Assembly (NCBI GenBank): GCA_965368335.1
Contig: CBDUMN010000080.1
Location: forward strand, 1-16,571
DNA: 16,571 bases
Reading direction: 5' to 3'
Source of the DNA: CBDUMN01 sp965368335
GTDB taxonomy: Bacteria > Pseudomonadota > Alphaproteobacteria > Rhodospirillales > JAPHRK01
The notes beneath the pieces are model-generated. The model did no database searches. It was not told the DNA's origin and was given only the letters and a program-made list of their open reading frames with translations. The translations under genes and the position numbers were made by a program. This document shows positions 6,771 to 14,003 of this stretch, in pieces (position 1 is the stretch's first letter; each line of letters opens with the position of its first letter).

Positions 6771-7916
6771 TTATGCTCCTAAAATCTCTCCCGCGTGTAG
6801 TTTCTCATAGGCCGCCGCAAGCTGAGGGTCGCGACGCTTGACTTCGGCGTGATCAAGTCTGCCGGTCCGGGTCATGTAGGAGTAAGCAAAATCGATGGGG
6901 TCGAGCTTGATCAACTCGTCCATTTCCTCGTACCAGCGGATGCTGACATTGGCAGCATCCCAGATGGCTTTCATTGGGCGCAGTCGAATTTCTTTATAGC
7001 GGGCAAGGGCGCTTTGTAAGTCGTTGCCCTTTTCCTGAATGGCGCGGTAGAGGGCGATAGCGTCTTCCATGGCGAGCCTTGTCCCGGAGCCTATGGAGAA
7101 GTGGGCCGTGCGTAGAGCATCGCCCATCAGAACGACGTTGTCGAAGCTCCAGTTTTCGTTCCAAACTGCCGGAAACTGCCGCCAGAACGAGTTGTTCGAT
7201 AAAATCCGGTGACCGTCCAGATCCTTGGCGAACACCCGCTGGCAATATTCGATAGTGTCTTCAGGACTCATGGTCTTGAAACCGGCTTTACGCCAGGTCT
7301 CGTCTGTTACCTCGACGAGGAAGGTGCTGCGGTCCGGCGCATAGCGGTAGTGGTGGGCGCAAAAGACTCCGGCATCCGCTTCCCGAAACGTCAACGTCAG
7401 ACTATTGAAAGGCTTGGTGCTGCCATACCAGATGAAACGGTTTGGCCTCCAGTCCGTCGTGGTTTGGAACTTGTCTTCGTTTTCCTGACGAATCCAGGAG
7501 AAGGCCCCGTTGGCGCCAACAATGAGGTCGGTCTTCCCGATATCGGCAAAGGAGTTTTTTTCGGTCTCGAATTCGATTTTCACGCCGAGGTTCTCAACGA
7601 ACCGGTACATCAGGGTCAAAAGCTCCAGCCGTCCGATGGAGGTGAACCCGTTTCCGGCGATTGGGATGCTTGTGTCGTTGTGTACGACGGTGATGTCGGG
7701 CCAGCTTTCGAAATGGGGTGTAAGGTAGTCGTACAGTTCTTGATCGTCCGTTTTGAGGAACTCAAGAGCGCGGTCGGAGAATACGACGCCAAACCCCCAG
7801 GTCGCTTCTCTTGGGGAGCGTTCATAGATGGTGATTTCGTGAGATGGGTCGCTGCGCTTCATCAACGCCGCAAAATGCAGACCGGCGGGTCCAGCGCCAA
7901 CGATTTTGATTTTCAT
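6771..7916 (-). CDS. FAD-dependent aryl-CoA monooxygenase, probable salicylyl-CoA 5-hydroxylase
   Basis: This 381-aa class A flavoprotein monooxygenase begins MKIKIVGAGPAGLHF, with the FAD motif GAGPAG at residues 7-12. The second FAD motif is MGDALRTAHFSIGSGTR (264-280), with LAMEDAIAL after it. This second motif and the WGFGVVFSDRAL segment are typical of salicylyl-CoA 5-hydroxylase and of the N-terminal half of 2-aminobenzoyl-CoA monooxygenase/reductase. The predicted reaction is salicylyl-CoA, O2 and NAD(P)H to gentisyl-CoA. The usual Asp of the central DG motif is Asn136 (GANGAFS). Many relatives are fused to a C-terminal OYE domain; this one stops after the monooxygenase domain. The start at 7916 has GGAGGACGA before it; longer in-frame starts run into the thioesterase remnant. 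It is the last gene of the gentisate operon. An anthraniloyl-CoA substrate is possible, but the gentisate genes favour salicylyl-CoA. Confidence 0.82.
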   Translation of the reverse strand: MKIKIVGAGPAGLHFAALMKRSDPSHEITIYERSPREATWGFGVVFSDRALEFLKTDDQELYDYLTPHFESWPDITVVHNDTSIPIAGNGFTSIGRLELLTLMYRFVENLGVKIEFETEKNSFADIGKTDLIVGANGAFSWIRQENEDKFQTTTDWRPNRFIWYGSTKPFNSLTLTFREADAGVFCAHHYRYAPDRSTFLVEVTDETWRKAGFKTMSPEDTIEYCQRVFAKDLDGHRILSNNSFWRQFPAVWNENWSFDNVVLMGDALRTAHFSIGSGTRLAMEDAIALYRAIQEKGNDLQSALARYKEIRLRPMKAIWDAANVSIRWYEEMDELIKLDPIDFAYSYMTRTGRLDHAEVKRRDPQLAAAYEKLHAGEILGA

Positions 7917-7933
7917 AGCTTCGTCCTCCGCGT

Positions 7934-7952
7934 GGCCGCCGAACCGGCGGCC
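7934..7952. other. Strong GC-rich hairpin upstream of the monooxygenase gene
   Basis: A perfect 8-bp stem (GGCCGCCG / CGGCGGCC) with a 3-base loop lies between the thioesterase remnant and the ribosome binding site of the monooxygenase gene. No T-run follows on the minus strand, so it is not a normal terminator. It could protect the 3' part of the operon mRNA or tune expression of the last gene. Confidence 0.5.
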
Positions 7953-7960
7953 TTTCCGTT

Positions 7961-8113
7961 TTATTTCTGGTTGCGTCCGATCTTCAAAAGGGCGCTGACG
8001 ACGGCTTCGGGCAAGGGTTCTTTCCGACAGCTTGAAGTAATTGGGATAGAGCATGATTTTCGCCGGATCGCCGTCGCCAAAAATACTTCAACTTCCATGC
8101 TATTGGTGATCAT
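7961..8113 (-). pseudogene. Remnant of a hot-dog (4-hydroxybenzoyl-CoA type) thioesterase, frameshifted and internally deleted
   Basis: The minus strand after the isomerase gene opens MITNSMEVEVF in one frame. From 8078 the next frame reads GDGDPAKIMLYPNYFK, matching the active-site signature of 4-hydroxybenzoyl-CoA thioesterases (GDxDPAxIxxYPNY, with the catalytic Asp). The first frame then resumes with LPEAVVSALLKIGRNQK and a stop, like a thioesterase C-terminus. About 50 codons remain of a family usually near 135-145 residues. The structure suggests a one-base loss in a run of T/G near 8078 and a deletion of roughly 90 codons near 8005-8015. The start is 12 bases after the isomerase stop, matching the 10-base gaps elsewhere in this operon. 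The intact ancestor would have released gentisate from gentisyl-CoA. Confidence 0.72.
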
Positions 8114-8125
8114 GGCGTGCATCCG

Positions 8126-8758
8126 TCATTCCGCGTCGGGTTGCATGTTCGGCACTGCCGCGGCAAAGGCATCGAGGGCGTTGCAGGCGGCTTCGCACTC
8201 AAGCAGCCGGGGGAAGCGTTCGACCTTGACGCCGAACCGCCGGGCATTTCCCAGCTGCGGGACCAGGCAGATATCCGCCAATGTCGGCGCGCCGCCGAAG
8301 CAGTAGGGGCCGGTTTGCCCGTCGAGCAGGGCCTCGCAAGCTTCAAGCCCGGAGCGGTTGGCCTCGGCCGCCCATTGGGTAACGACCTTTTCGTCATGCC
8401 CGAGTTCCCTTAAGGCATTTAGAACTTTCAGGTTCTGAATGGGGTGGGTATCGGCGATCAGTGCTAAGGCAAACGCTCTCACCTTCGCGCGACGGGTTGG
8501 GTCGTCGGGAAGCAATGATGGGTGTGGAAAAATCTCGTCGAGCCATTCAATAATAGCCAGTGACTGGCTCAATGCCGTACCGTCTGGTAATTCCAATGTC
8601 GGAACCAACCCTTGAGGGTTGATCGATAAGTAGTCCGGTGTGCGTTGCTCGCCTCGGCGGAGGTGGTGCGATATATGCTCGATGGGGATGCGTTTGATGC
8701 CCATGGCGATACGGACCCGCCAGGACGCCGAACTCCGGAAATATCCATGCAGTTTCAT
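8126..8758 (-). CDS. nagL: Maleylpyruvate isomerase, glutathione-dependent (zeta-class GST family)
   Basis: The 210-aa protein starts MKLHGYFRSSASWRVRIAMG. The SSASWRVR segment (residues 9-16) is the zeta-class glutathione transferase active-site signature, and PQGLVPTLE (48-56) and SQSLAI (64-69) form the glutathione site. With glutathione it converts maleylpyruvate to fumarylpyruvate in the gentisate pathway. Maleylacetoacetate isomerase is the close alternative, but the neighbouring gentisate dioxygenase and fumarylpyruvate hydrolase decide for maleylpyruvate. The start at 8758 is 10 bases after the hydrolase stop with GTGGGG before it; longer starts overlap the hydrolase gene and are unlikely. 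The product is cytoplasmic. Confidence 0.88.
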   Translation of the reverse strand: MKLHGYFRSSASWRVRIAMGIKRIPIEHISHHLRRGEQRTPDYLSINPQGLVPTLELPDGTALSQSLAIIEWLDEIFPHPSLLPDDPTRRAKVRAFALALIADTHPIQNLKVLNALRELGHDEKVVTQWAAEANRSGLEACEALLDGQTGPYCFGGAPTLADICLVPQLGNARRFGVKVERFPRLLECEAACNALDAFAAAVPNMQPDAE

Positions 8759-8768
8759 GCTGACCCCA

Positions 8769-9470
8769 CTATTCTTCCGGGTCGCCAATAGCTAGGCTGA
8801 TGTTTCCAATCCCTTCGATTGAGCCCTCGATGAGGTCGCCCGACTGGACGGGGCCGACGCCTTCTGGCGTTCCGGTGTAGATCAGATCGCCGGGTTGGAG
8901 GTGGTAGTAGCGCGACAGGTGCGAAATAAGCTCGGTCGGCGACCAGATCAGTAAGGAAAGGTCGGAGGACTGTTTTGCCTGTCCATTTACCGACAGTTCG
9001 ATACGGCCCGAGTCGATAAAGCCCGTCTTGCCGATGGGGGTGATGGGGGAGATGACTGCCGATTGCTCGAAATCCTTCCCCAAATCCCACGGGCGCTGTT
9101 TTTCCCGCGCGGCGAGTTGGAGGTCGCGCCGGGTCATGTCCAGGCCGCAGGCGTAACCGTAAAGAACCGATTTGGCGTCGGCTTTGCCGATTTCCCAGGC
9201 GCCTTTCCCGATGGCGAGGACAAGCTCCATTTCGTAGTGGTAGTTTCTGGTCCCCGGAGGGTAGGGGATGGTGGCGCCCGATGGAACAATGGCGTCACGT
9301 CCCTTGGTGAAATAGAACGGTGCTTCCCGGTCAATCTGGACGCCCATTTCCTTTGCGTGAGCTTCGTAGTTGCGTCCGACGCAGAATATCCGGCGAACGG
9401 GAAAAACTTCGTCACTTCCCTGAATTTTGACTGTTACGACGGCGGGCGGCGGAAATAGCGTTTGGGTCAT
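8769..9470 (-). CDS. nagK: Fumarylpyruvate hydrolase (FAH family)
   Basis: The 233-aa protein has the fumarylacetoacetate hydrolase fold. RIFCVGRNYEAHAKEMG (27-43) opens the catalytic domain. Metal-binding acids are in HYEMELVLAIG (Glu80, Glu82) and GLDMTRRDLQ (Asp111), and DLIYTGTPEGVGPV is the conserved C-terminal loop. It cleaves fumarylpyruvate to fumarate and pyruvate, the last step of the gentisate pathway. A good site, AAGGA, precedes the ATG at 9470, which lies 10 bases after the dioxygenase stop. Longer starts overlap the dioxygenase gene and lack such a site. Related FAH enzymes use other acylpyruvates; the operon context fixes this assignment. Confidence 0.9.
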   Translation of the reverse strand: MTQTLFPPPAVVTVKIQGSDEVFPVRRIFCVGRNYEAHAKEMGVQIDREAPFYFTKGRDAIVPSGATIPYPPGTRNYHYEMELVLAIGKGAWEIGKADAKSVLYGYACGLDMTRRDLQLAAREKQRPWDLGKDFEQSAVISPITPIGKTGFIDSGRIELSVNGQAKQSSDLSLLIWSPTELISHLSRYYHLQPGDLIYTGTPEGVGPVQSGDLIEGSIEGIGNISLAIGDPEE

Positions 9471-9480
9471 CTTGGTTTCC

Positions 9481-10524
9481 TTATTCAAAAACTTCGTAAA
9501 CGCCCATTTTCCTTTGTAAGGGAGCATCGTCGGTCATGAACAAATAAAGCGGCGTTTGGGCGGAGCTGTTTTCGATATTCACCCGTGCATGGGGCGGAAT
9601 GGCGAAAGTGTCTGCTTCGCTGATCGCCATGGAGACGTCGTCGACTTTGGTGGTCGCCGATCCTTCGACGACATGAATGACGGCGGAGGCCGAGCGGCGC
9701 GGTAAGGTGGCCGTTTCACTTGGGCGCAGCATCAGTGCCGAAAAGCCGAGGGTCGGCAGGCACTCCTGGCCGGTTTCCGGGTTTACGTAAGCCAACTGTG
9801 CGGCTTTGCCCGGTGCCGTGACGTGGCTGAGACTTTCCAGTGCGGACCGTACCTCGCGCCAGGGGTAGCGCAAAAGCGGGTAATCGGCCCGCTGGCGGTC
9901 GAGCGTTTCGTAAGGTACGAGCCCGCTGCGGATATGGCGCGAGCGCGAGGCGTCCGGCTCGTTGCGAATGGATTGGGATTTGCCCTCAATGGCGTAAGAC
10001 AGCTCCAGACCGTGGATTAACGGCAGGTCGAGGGCGTCCAGCCAAACAACGGGGCCTTTTCCTTCGTGTCCATGTTCATGCCAGAGGCCCGGCGGCGTCA
10101 GGATCAGGTCGCCTCTTTCCATCGGGCACTTCTCGCCTTCGACGATAGTGAAGCCGCCGTTCCCTTCAACGACAAAGCGAATGGCGCTTGGTGTGTGGCG
10201 ATGGTTGGGGGCGACCTCGCCCGGCAAAATCAGTTGAAGCCCCAGATAGATCGATGCGGTCGCCTGTAGGCTATCCGGGCCGAAGCCGGGGTTTGCCAAG
10301 ACGAGTACTCGTCGTTCCGCCTTTTCGATGGGGGTCAGCTCTCCGGCCTTTAGGAGGTGGGGGCGGATATCGTCGTAATTCCATGCCGTGGGAACGGTTT
10401 TGCGCGATGGCGTTCCATGCGGCAGCAGGTTTCTTAAGCTCGGCCACAACGGCACGAGGTTTTTCGCCGTCAGGGATTGAAGGTAGTCGGTGGGGAGCTC
10501 TTCCAGGGTTCCGAGCGCACTCAT
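9481..10524 (-). CDS. gtdA: Gentisate 1,2-dioxygenase (bicupin, Fe(II))
   Basis: The 347-aa length is normal for the family. The first cupin holds NHRHTPSAIRFVVEG, with iron ligands His108 and His110, and GDLILTPPGLWHEHGHEG with His149. The second cupin (about 245-340) has PTLGFSALMLRP and SASAVIHVVEGSA but not the full metal triad, as usual for bicupin gentisate dioxygenases. It opens gentisate with O2 to maleylpyruvate. The start at 10524 has AAAGAGGT upstream. It is the first gene of the minus-strand operon, ahead of hydrolase, isomerase, thioesterase remnant and hydroxylase. A MarR regulator is divergent from it. 1-Hydroxy-2-naphthoate dioxygenase is a related alternative that the neighbours make unlikely. 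Confidence 0.92.
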   Translation of the reverse strand: MSALGTLEELPTDYLQSLTAKNLVPLWPSLRNLLPHGTPSRKTVPTAWNYDDIRPHLLKAGELTPIEKAERRVLVLANPGFGPDSLQATASIYLGLQLILPGEVAPNHRHTPSAIRFVVEGNGGFTIVEGEKCPMERGDLILTPPGLWHEHGHEGKGPVVWLDALDLPLIHGLELSYAIEGKSQSIRNEPDASRSRHIRSGLVPYETLDRQRADYPLLRYPWREVRSALESLSHVTAPGKAAQLAYVNPETGQECLPTLGFSALMLRPSETATLPRRSASAVIHVVEGSATTKVDDVSMAISEADTFAIPPHARVNIENSSAQTPLYLFMTDDAPLQRKMGVYEVFE

Positions 10525-10593
10525 GGCGACCTCTTTGCTTTTGATCGGTTGGTCCGACCCGTCGCCCTGGATGGGCGGCAAATCAGCGCAAAA

Positions 10594-10622
10594 ATTGTTC
10601 CATATTGAATGAAATATGACAA
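10594..10622 (-). promoter_or_regulatory. Candidate promoter of the gentisate operon with an 18-bp operator in its spacer
   Basis: On the minus strand, TTGTCA (10622-10617) and AACAAT (10599-10594) are 17 bases apart, a good sigma70 layout. The perfect inverted repeat CATATT-N6-AATATG (10601-10618) fills the spacer. Its size suits a MarR dimer, and the divergent gene at 10725 encodes one. Transcription would start near 10587, about 60 bases before the dioxygenase ATG. Protein binding is inferred. Confidence 0.5.
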
Positions 10623-10662
10623 GTGGAATTATTATAATTATGAGAAAAGGCAGCTTTCTAGA

Positions 10663-10691
10663 TTGATAAATGCGCTATTTTTCTATAAAAT
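10663..10691 (+). promoter_or_regulatory. Candidate promoter of the second MarR gene
   Basis: TTGATA (10663-10668) and TAAAAT (10686-10691) are 17 bases apart in an AT-rich stretch. A start of transcription near 10698 leaves a short leader to the ATG at 10725. The match is reasonable, but AT-rich DNA gives many chance matches. Confidence 0.35.
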
Positions 10692-10724
10692 GGCTATGTA
10701 ATTTTGATGCTAAAGCAGATATAA

Positions 10725-11195
10725 ATGAGTTCATATGGAATGAATAAGTTGGGAATAATTGATCGGCAGGCATTCTGTTTGGAAGAGTACGTTCCTTACC
10801 TTTTGCATCAGGCCCACTCTGCGATCCTCGGACTTTTTTCGCCGACACTCGCCGAACACGGTTTAACGATCCCGGAGTGGCGGGTCATGGCGGCCTTGCA
10901 TAAGGGGGAGTCCGTCCGGTTTCGCGATCTTGTTGTGGCGACGGGGCTTGAGCCGCCGACCTTGGTCCGGGTGGTGACGAAACTGGAAAAGCGCTCTCTT
11001 TTGACGCGGGAGAAGTCCAATGAAGACAAAAGAGGGACTTTGCTCACAAGTACGCCCCAGGGGCGGGCCATCACCGACCTGGCGATTCCCCGCGCTTACG
11101 AGGTCGAGGACGAGGCGTTGAAGGACTTTTCAGACGATGAAGCGGAGCTTTTAAGGCGATTGATTCGCCGCGTTCTGGTCAACACCCGGGGGTAG
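10725..11195 (+). CDS. MarR-family transcriptional regulator (second copy), probable regulator of the gentisate operon
   Basis: The 156-residue MarR protein has a helix-turn-helix at about 62-95 (SVRFRDLVVATGLEPPTL and the following helix), the wing TREKSNEDKRGTLLTSTPQGR (94-114), and end helices for dimerisation. The ATG at 10725 lacks a strong ribosome binding site; an in-frame ATG at 10740 is the alternative. It diverges from the gentisate dioxygenase gene across a 200-bp AT-rich region holding a promoter with an 18-bp palindrome, so it is the natural repressor of that operon and of itself. The ligand may be salicylate, gentisate or an aryl-CoA. It resembles the regulator at 6295. Confidence 0.87.
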   Translation: MSSYGMNKLGIIDRQAFCLEEYVPYLLHQAHSAILGLFSPTLAEHGLTIPEWRVMAALHKGESVRFRDLVVATGLEPPTLVRVVTKLEKRSLLTREKSNEDKRGTLLTSTPQGRAITDLAIPRAYEVEDEALKDFSDDEAELLRRLIRRVLVNTRG

Positions 11196-11263
11196 GACGA
11201 TCAAGTCGGGACGAGATTTTATGGGCCGGTTTGGTCGACGATGCATATTATAGTAAAGGCCGC

Positions 11264-11282
11264 TTGGCAAAGCCGTTGCCAA
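11264..11282. promoter_or_regulatory. Inverted repeat upstream of the AraC-type regulator gene
   Basis: A perfect repeat TTGGCAA-AGCCG-TTGCCAA lies 141 bases before the AraC start and 68 bases after the MarR stop. No T-run follows, so it is not a clear terminator. It may be an operator controlling the regulator gene. The rest of the 228-bp gap (11196-11423) shows no gene. Confidence 0.35.
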
Positions 11283-11423
11283 AAACGGCAGGCGGAAACG
11301 AACTAAAACAGGGAATCTAAAGTTTGGCGAGATGCCGATGGGAAACATTGGCGGAAATAAAAAGATAGAAAAAGAAGGCCGTTAGCAAACTCTCCAGATT
11401 CCTGCGAGCTTGGAGCTTTGTCG

Positions 11424-12338
11424 ATGGGCAAGTCACCCTTTTTTGCGCCTTCCCAACCGAAGGTCGAGAAACTTGTGGAATACCGAACCGCCTACTATGG
11501 GAAGTATTCGGAGTTCTCTGTCTATGAGACCAACCAGAAGGTTCAGGTTCCGTTGAAGTTCGGCAACCCGATCGTCTGCCGCATGACCATGGGCAAAAAA
11601 TACATGACCATGCCGCACACGCCGACATTCACCTTTCTTCCCGGCGAGTCGATGTTCGTTCCCCCCGATACCTTGATGGAGATTGAGTTTCCCGAGGCCC
11701 GGATTGGAAATCCGACCGAGTGCATCTGCATCGAAGTCGAGAAATGGCAGATCGATAACGTCGTCGAAAAACTGAATGACGCGCGCTCCAGGTCAGGCAT
11801 TGGCGGTGAGTTGAAGCTGAATACTAAAGGACATTCTCTATTTCGAAATACACCGCTGATCGATCATCAGATCGATAAACTCATGCATATCTATCGGCAT
11901 GAGGACTCTCCCTATCGAGATGCGCTAATCGAGTTGAATATCTCCGAGCTGATCGTGCGGGTGCTACAGGCCAACGCACAAGGCCTTCTCATGGCGGAAT
12001 CTTCAAAGGATCGTCCCGATACCGGGCTTGCCGCCGCCATCGACTTTATCAAAAGAAATCCGGCCCGTCGGATCTCCTTGGATGAATTGTCGTCGGTTGC
12101 CTGTATGAGCCAAGCGACCTTATACCGCAGCTTCAAGACTGAATTTGGGATCAGCCCGGCCCAGTTCATCACCCAGGTGAAGATCAGAAAAGCCTGCGAA
12201 ATGTTAAGCGACCCCCACCGTTCCGTTACCAGTGTCTGCTTCGACCTGGGGTTCAGCAACGTGGGGCATTTTATCGGCCAGTTCCGTAAACAGATCGGTG
12301 AAACACCAAAAAAATACCAGCAAAACTCGACGCATTAG
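11424..12338 (+). CDS. AraC-family transcriptional activator
   Basis: The 304-aa protein has a C-terminal double helix-turn-helix at about 203-301, with ISLDELSSVACMSQATLYRS in the first motif and SVCFDLGFSNVGHFIGQFRK in the second, ending GETPKKY, all typical of AraC. The N-terminal 190 residues form a sensory domain with cupin-like strands, and SLFRNTPLIDHQIDKLM (138-154) resembles the AraC_N type. The ATG at 11424 has TTGGAG 8 bases upstream; the TTG two codons earlier is less likely. It lies 141 bases before the aldehyde dehydrogenase gene on the same strand, so it probably activates the alcohol/aldehyde operon in response to an aromatic alcohol, aldehyde or acid. The ligand is unknown. 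Confidence 0.87.
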   Translation: MGKSPFFAPSQPKVEKLVEYRTAYYGKYSEFSVYETNQKVQVPLKFGNPIVCRMTMGKKYMTMPHTPTFTFLPGESMFVPPDTLMEIEFPEARIGNPTECICIEVEKWQIDNVVEKLNDARSRSGIGGELKLNTKGHSLFRNTPLIDHQIDKLMHIYRHEDSPYRDALIELNISELIVRVLQANAQGLLMAESSKDRPDTGLAAAIDFIKRNPARRISLDELSSVACMSQATLYRSFKTEFGISPAQFITQVKIRKACEMLSDPHRSVTSVCFDLGFSNVGHFIGQFRKQIGETPKKYQQNSTH

Positions 12339-12479
12339 GAGCCTTGTGAGGCATTCTCCATAGCGGGCGGCGATTTTGATTTAAACCCGCCATAAATTGA
12401 CCGAACCGGAGCATTTTTCAGGAAATGTGCGGCTTATAGTTCCAAGAACAAAAAAACTCTTTGTAACAGTGAGGCGCAC

Positions 12480-13988
12480 ATGACTGGATTATCCGAAGCC
12501 GCGGTTGCGGTGCCTGTTGGCGACGCCAACGCCGAAGATCATCGCATGCTGATTGGTGGTGAATGGGTCCCCTCTCAATCGGGCAAAACGTTTGAAAATT
12601 TCAACCCGACTACTCGGTCGGCGTTCTGCCAAATCCCCGACGGAACGGTGGCCGATCTGGATGCGGCGGTTGAGGCTGCGGCCCAGGCCCAACCAACCTG
12701 GGCCGCTTTGCCCGCTGCGGCGCGCGCCGAGGTTCTCTACAAGGCCGTCGACGTTTTCAATGCCCGGCAGAACGAATTTTTGGACGCCTTGATCACGGAA
12801 ACCGGATCGACTTTCGGTAAGGCGATGTTCGAAATAAGCCTGGTCCCTGCGGCGCTCCGCGAAGCGGCGGGTTTAGTGAACCGGGAATTGGGTGAAATTA
12901 TGCCGTCCAATGTGCCGGGCAAGGTCAACATGACCGTTCGTCAGCCGGCGGGCGTCGTTGGTGTGATCTCGCCTTGGAACTTCCCCCTCTATCTGTCGTT
13001 GCGTGGCTTTATTTATGCTTTGGCATTGGGCAACACGGCGGTGATTAAGCCATCCGAAGACGCGCCGCTCACCGGCGGCATTATGATCGCCCAGTTTCTG
13101 GAAGAGGCCGGTCTGCCGAAAGGCGTGGTCAACGTGGTGACTTGCTCGCGAGGCTCTGTCGCCGAGGTTGGAAGACGGATGATCGAGCATCCGAAGGTCG
13201 ACAGAATCAGTTTCACCGGATCGACGGCTGTCGGTAAGCAGATCGCCAACCAGTGTTCGGCCAATCTCAAACGCGTCATCTTGGAGATGGGCGGGAAAAA
13301 TCCGTTGATCGTCCTGAAGGACGCGGACGTCGACCATGCGGTGGATATCGCTTTTTTCGGCGCGTTTCTGCACCAGGGCCAAATTTGCATGTCGACCGAC
13401 AAGTTGATCGTCGCCAAGGAGCTGGCTGCCGAGTTTACCGAGAAGCTGGTCGCCAAAGTGAAGCAGTTCCAGCCGATGAGCCCCAGCGAGCAGATGTCGG
13501 TCATCGGCCCGATCATCAACGACCGCCAGTTGGACAAGATCAATAGCATCGTTCAGGACGCCGTTGCCAACGGTGCGACCATTGAATGCGGCGGACAAAA
13601 GCAAGGTCCCTTCTTCCAGCCGACCGTGATTTCCGGCGGTCCGCGTGATATGCGGGCCTACCGGGAAGAGATTTTCGGCCCGGTCGCCTTAGTAATCCCG
13701 GCGGACAATGAAGACGAGGCCATCGCAATCGCTAACGACACCGAATACGGCCTCTCCGCCGGTCTGGTGACGGCTGATACCTTGAGAGCCCAGACCCTCG
13801 TTCGGCGGATCAAGGCCGGCATGGTGCATATCAACGATTCAACGGTGCATGACGAACCCCATTGTCCGTTCGGCGGCATGAAGTCGAGCGGCTGGTTCGG
13901 CAAATGGGGCGGCAAGGGTGCGATCGAAGCCTTTACCGATCAGCAGTGGGTCACGCTTCAGAGTGAAGCGCGCCAGTTCCCATTCTAA
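12480..13988 (+). CDS. NAD(P)-dependent aromatic aldehyde dehydrogenase (benzaldehyde/vanillin/salicylaldehyde type)
   Basis: The 502-aa protein has the full aldehyde dehydrogenase set: PWNFP (165-169, Asn167), FTGS (245-248), general base Glu269 in LEMGGKNP, catalytic Cys303 in GQICMS, and EEIFGP (396-401). The C-terminal motif NDSTVHDEPHCPFGGMKSSG is characteristic of benzaldehyde- and vanillin-type enzymes, so the substrate is most likely an aromatic aldehyde. Salicylaldehyde would fit the downstream salicylate genes. It is cytoplasmic and soluble. GAGG precedes the ATG. It is first in an operon with a Tat-exported small subunit 15 bases on, followed by a GMC alcohol dehydrogenase. The AraC regulator lies upstream. 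Substrate assignment is inferred from family and context. Confidence 0.88.
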   Translation: MTGLSEAAVAVPVGDANAEDHRMLIGGEWVPSQSGKTFENFNPTTRSAFCQIPDGTVADLDAAVEAAAQAQPTWAALPAAARAEVLYKAVDVFNARQNEFLDALITETGSTFGKAMFEISLVPAALREAAGLVNRELGEIMPSNVPGKVNMTVRQPAGVVGVISPWNFPLYLSLRGFIYALALGNTAVIKPSEDAPLTGGIMIAQFLEEAGLPKGVVNVVTCSRGSVAEVGRRMIEHPKVDRISFTGSTAVGKQIANQCSANLKRVILEMGGKNPLIVLKDADVDHAVDIAFFGAFLHQGQICMSTDKLIVAKELAAEFTEKLVAKVKQFQPMSPSEQMSVIGPIINDRQLDKINSIVQDAVANGATIECGGQKQGPFFQPTVISGGPRDMRAYREEIFGPVALVIPADNEDEAIAIANDTEYGLSAGLVTADTLRAQTLVRRIKAGMVHINDSTVHDEPHCPFGGMKSSGWFGKWGGKGAIEAFTDQQWVTLQSEARQFPF

Positions 13989-14003
13989 TATCAGGAGGTC
14001 TCC

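Noticed and set aside
6771..8054. A longer version of the monooxygenase starting MLYPNYFK at 8054
   Set aside because: The extra residues come from the thioesterase remnant that happens to be in frame. The start at 7916 has a strong ribosome binding site and begins directly with the FAD motif.
7209..8306. A 365-residue plus-strand open frame opposite the monooxygenase and isomerase genes
   Set aside because: It spans two genes and a pseudogene on the other strand, has no recognisable domain and no good ribosome binding site.
12339..12479. A GCGGG...CCCGC pairing after the AraC gene as a terminator
   Set aside because: The arms are only 5 bp with an 18-base loop, and there is no T-run.
12873..13604. 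A 243-residue minus-strand frame inside the aldehyde dehydrogenase gene
   Set aside because: It is a shadow frame of a gene with full catalytic motifs on the plus strand.
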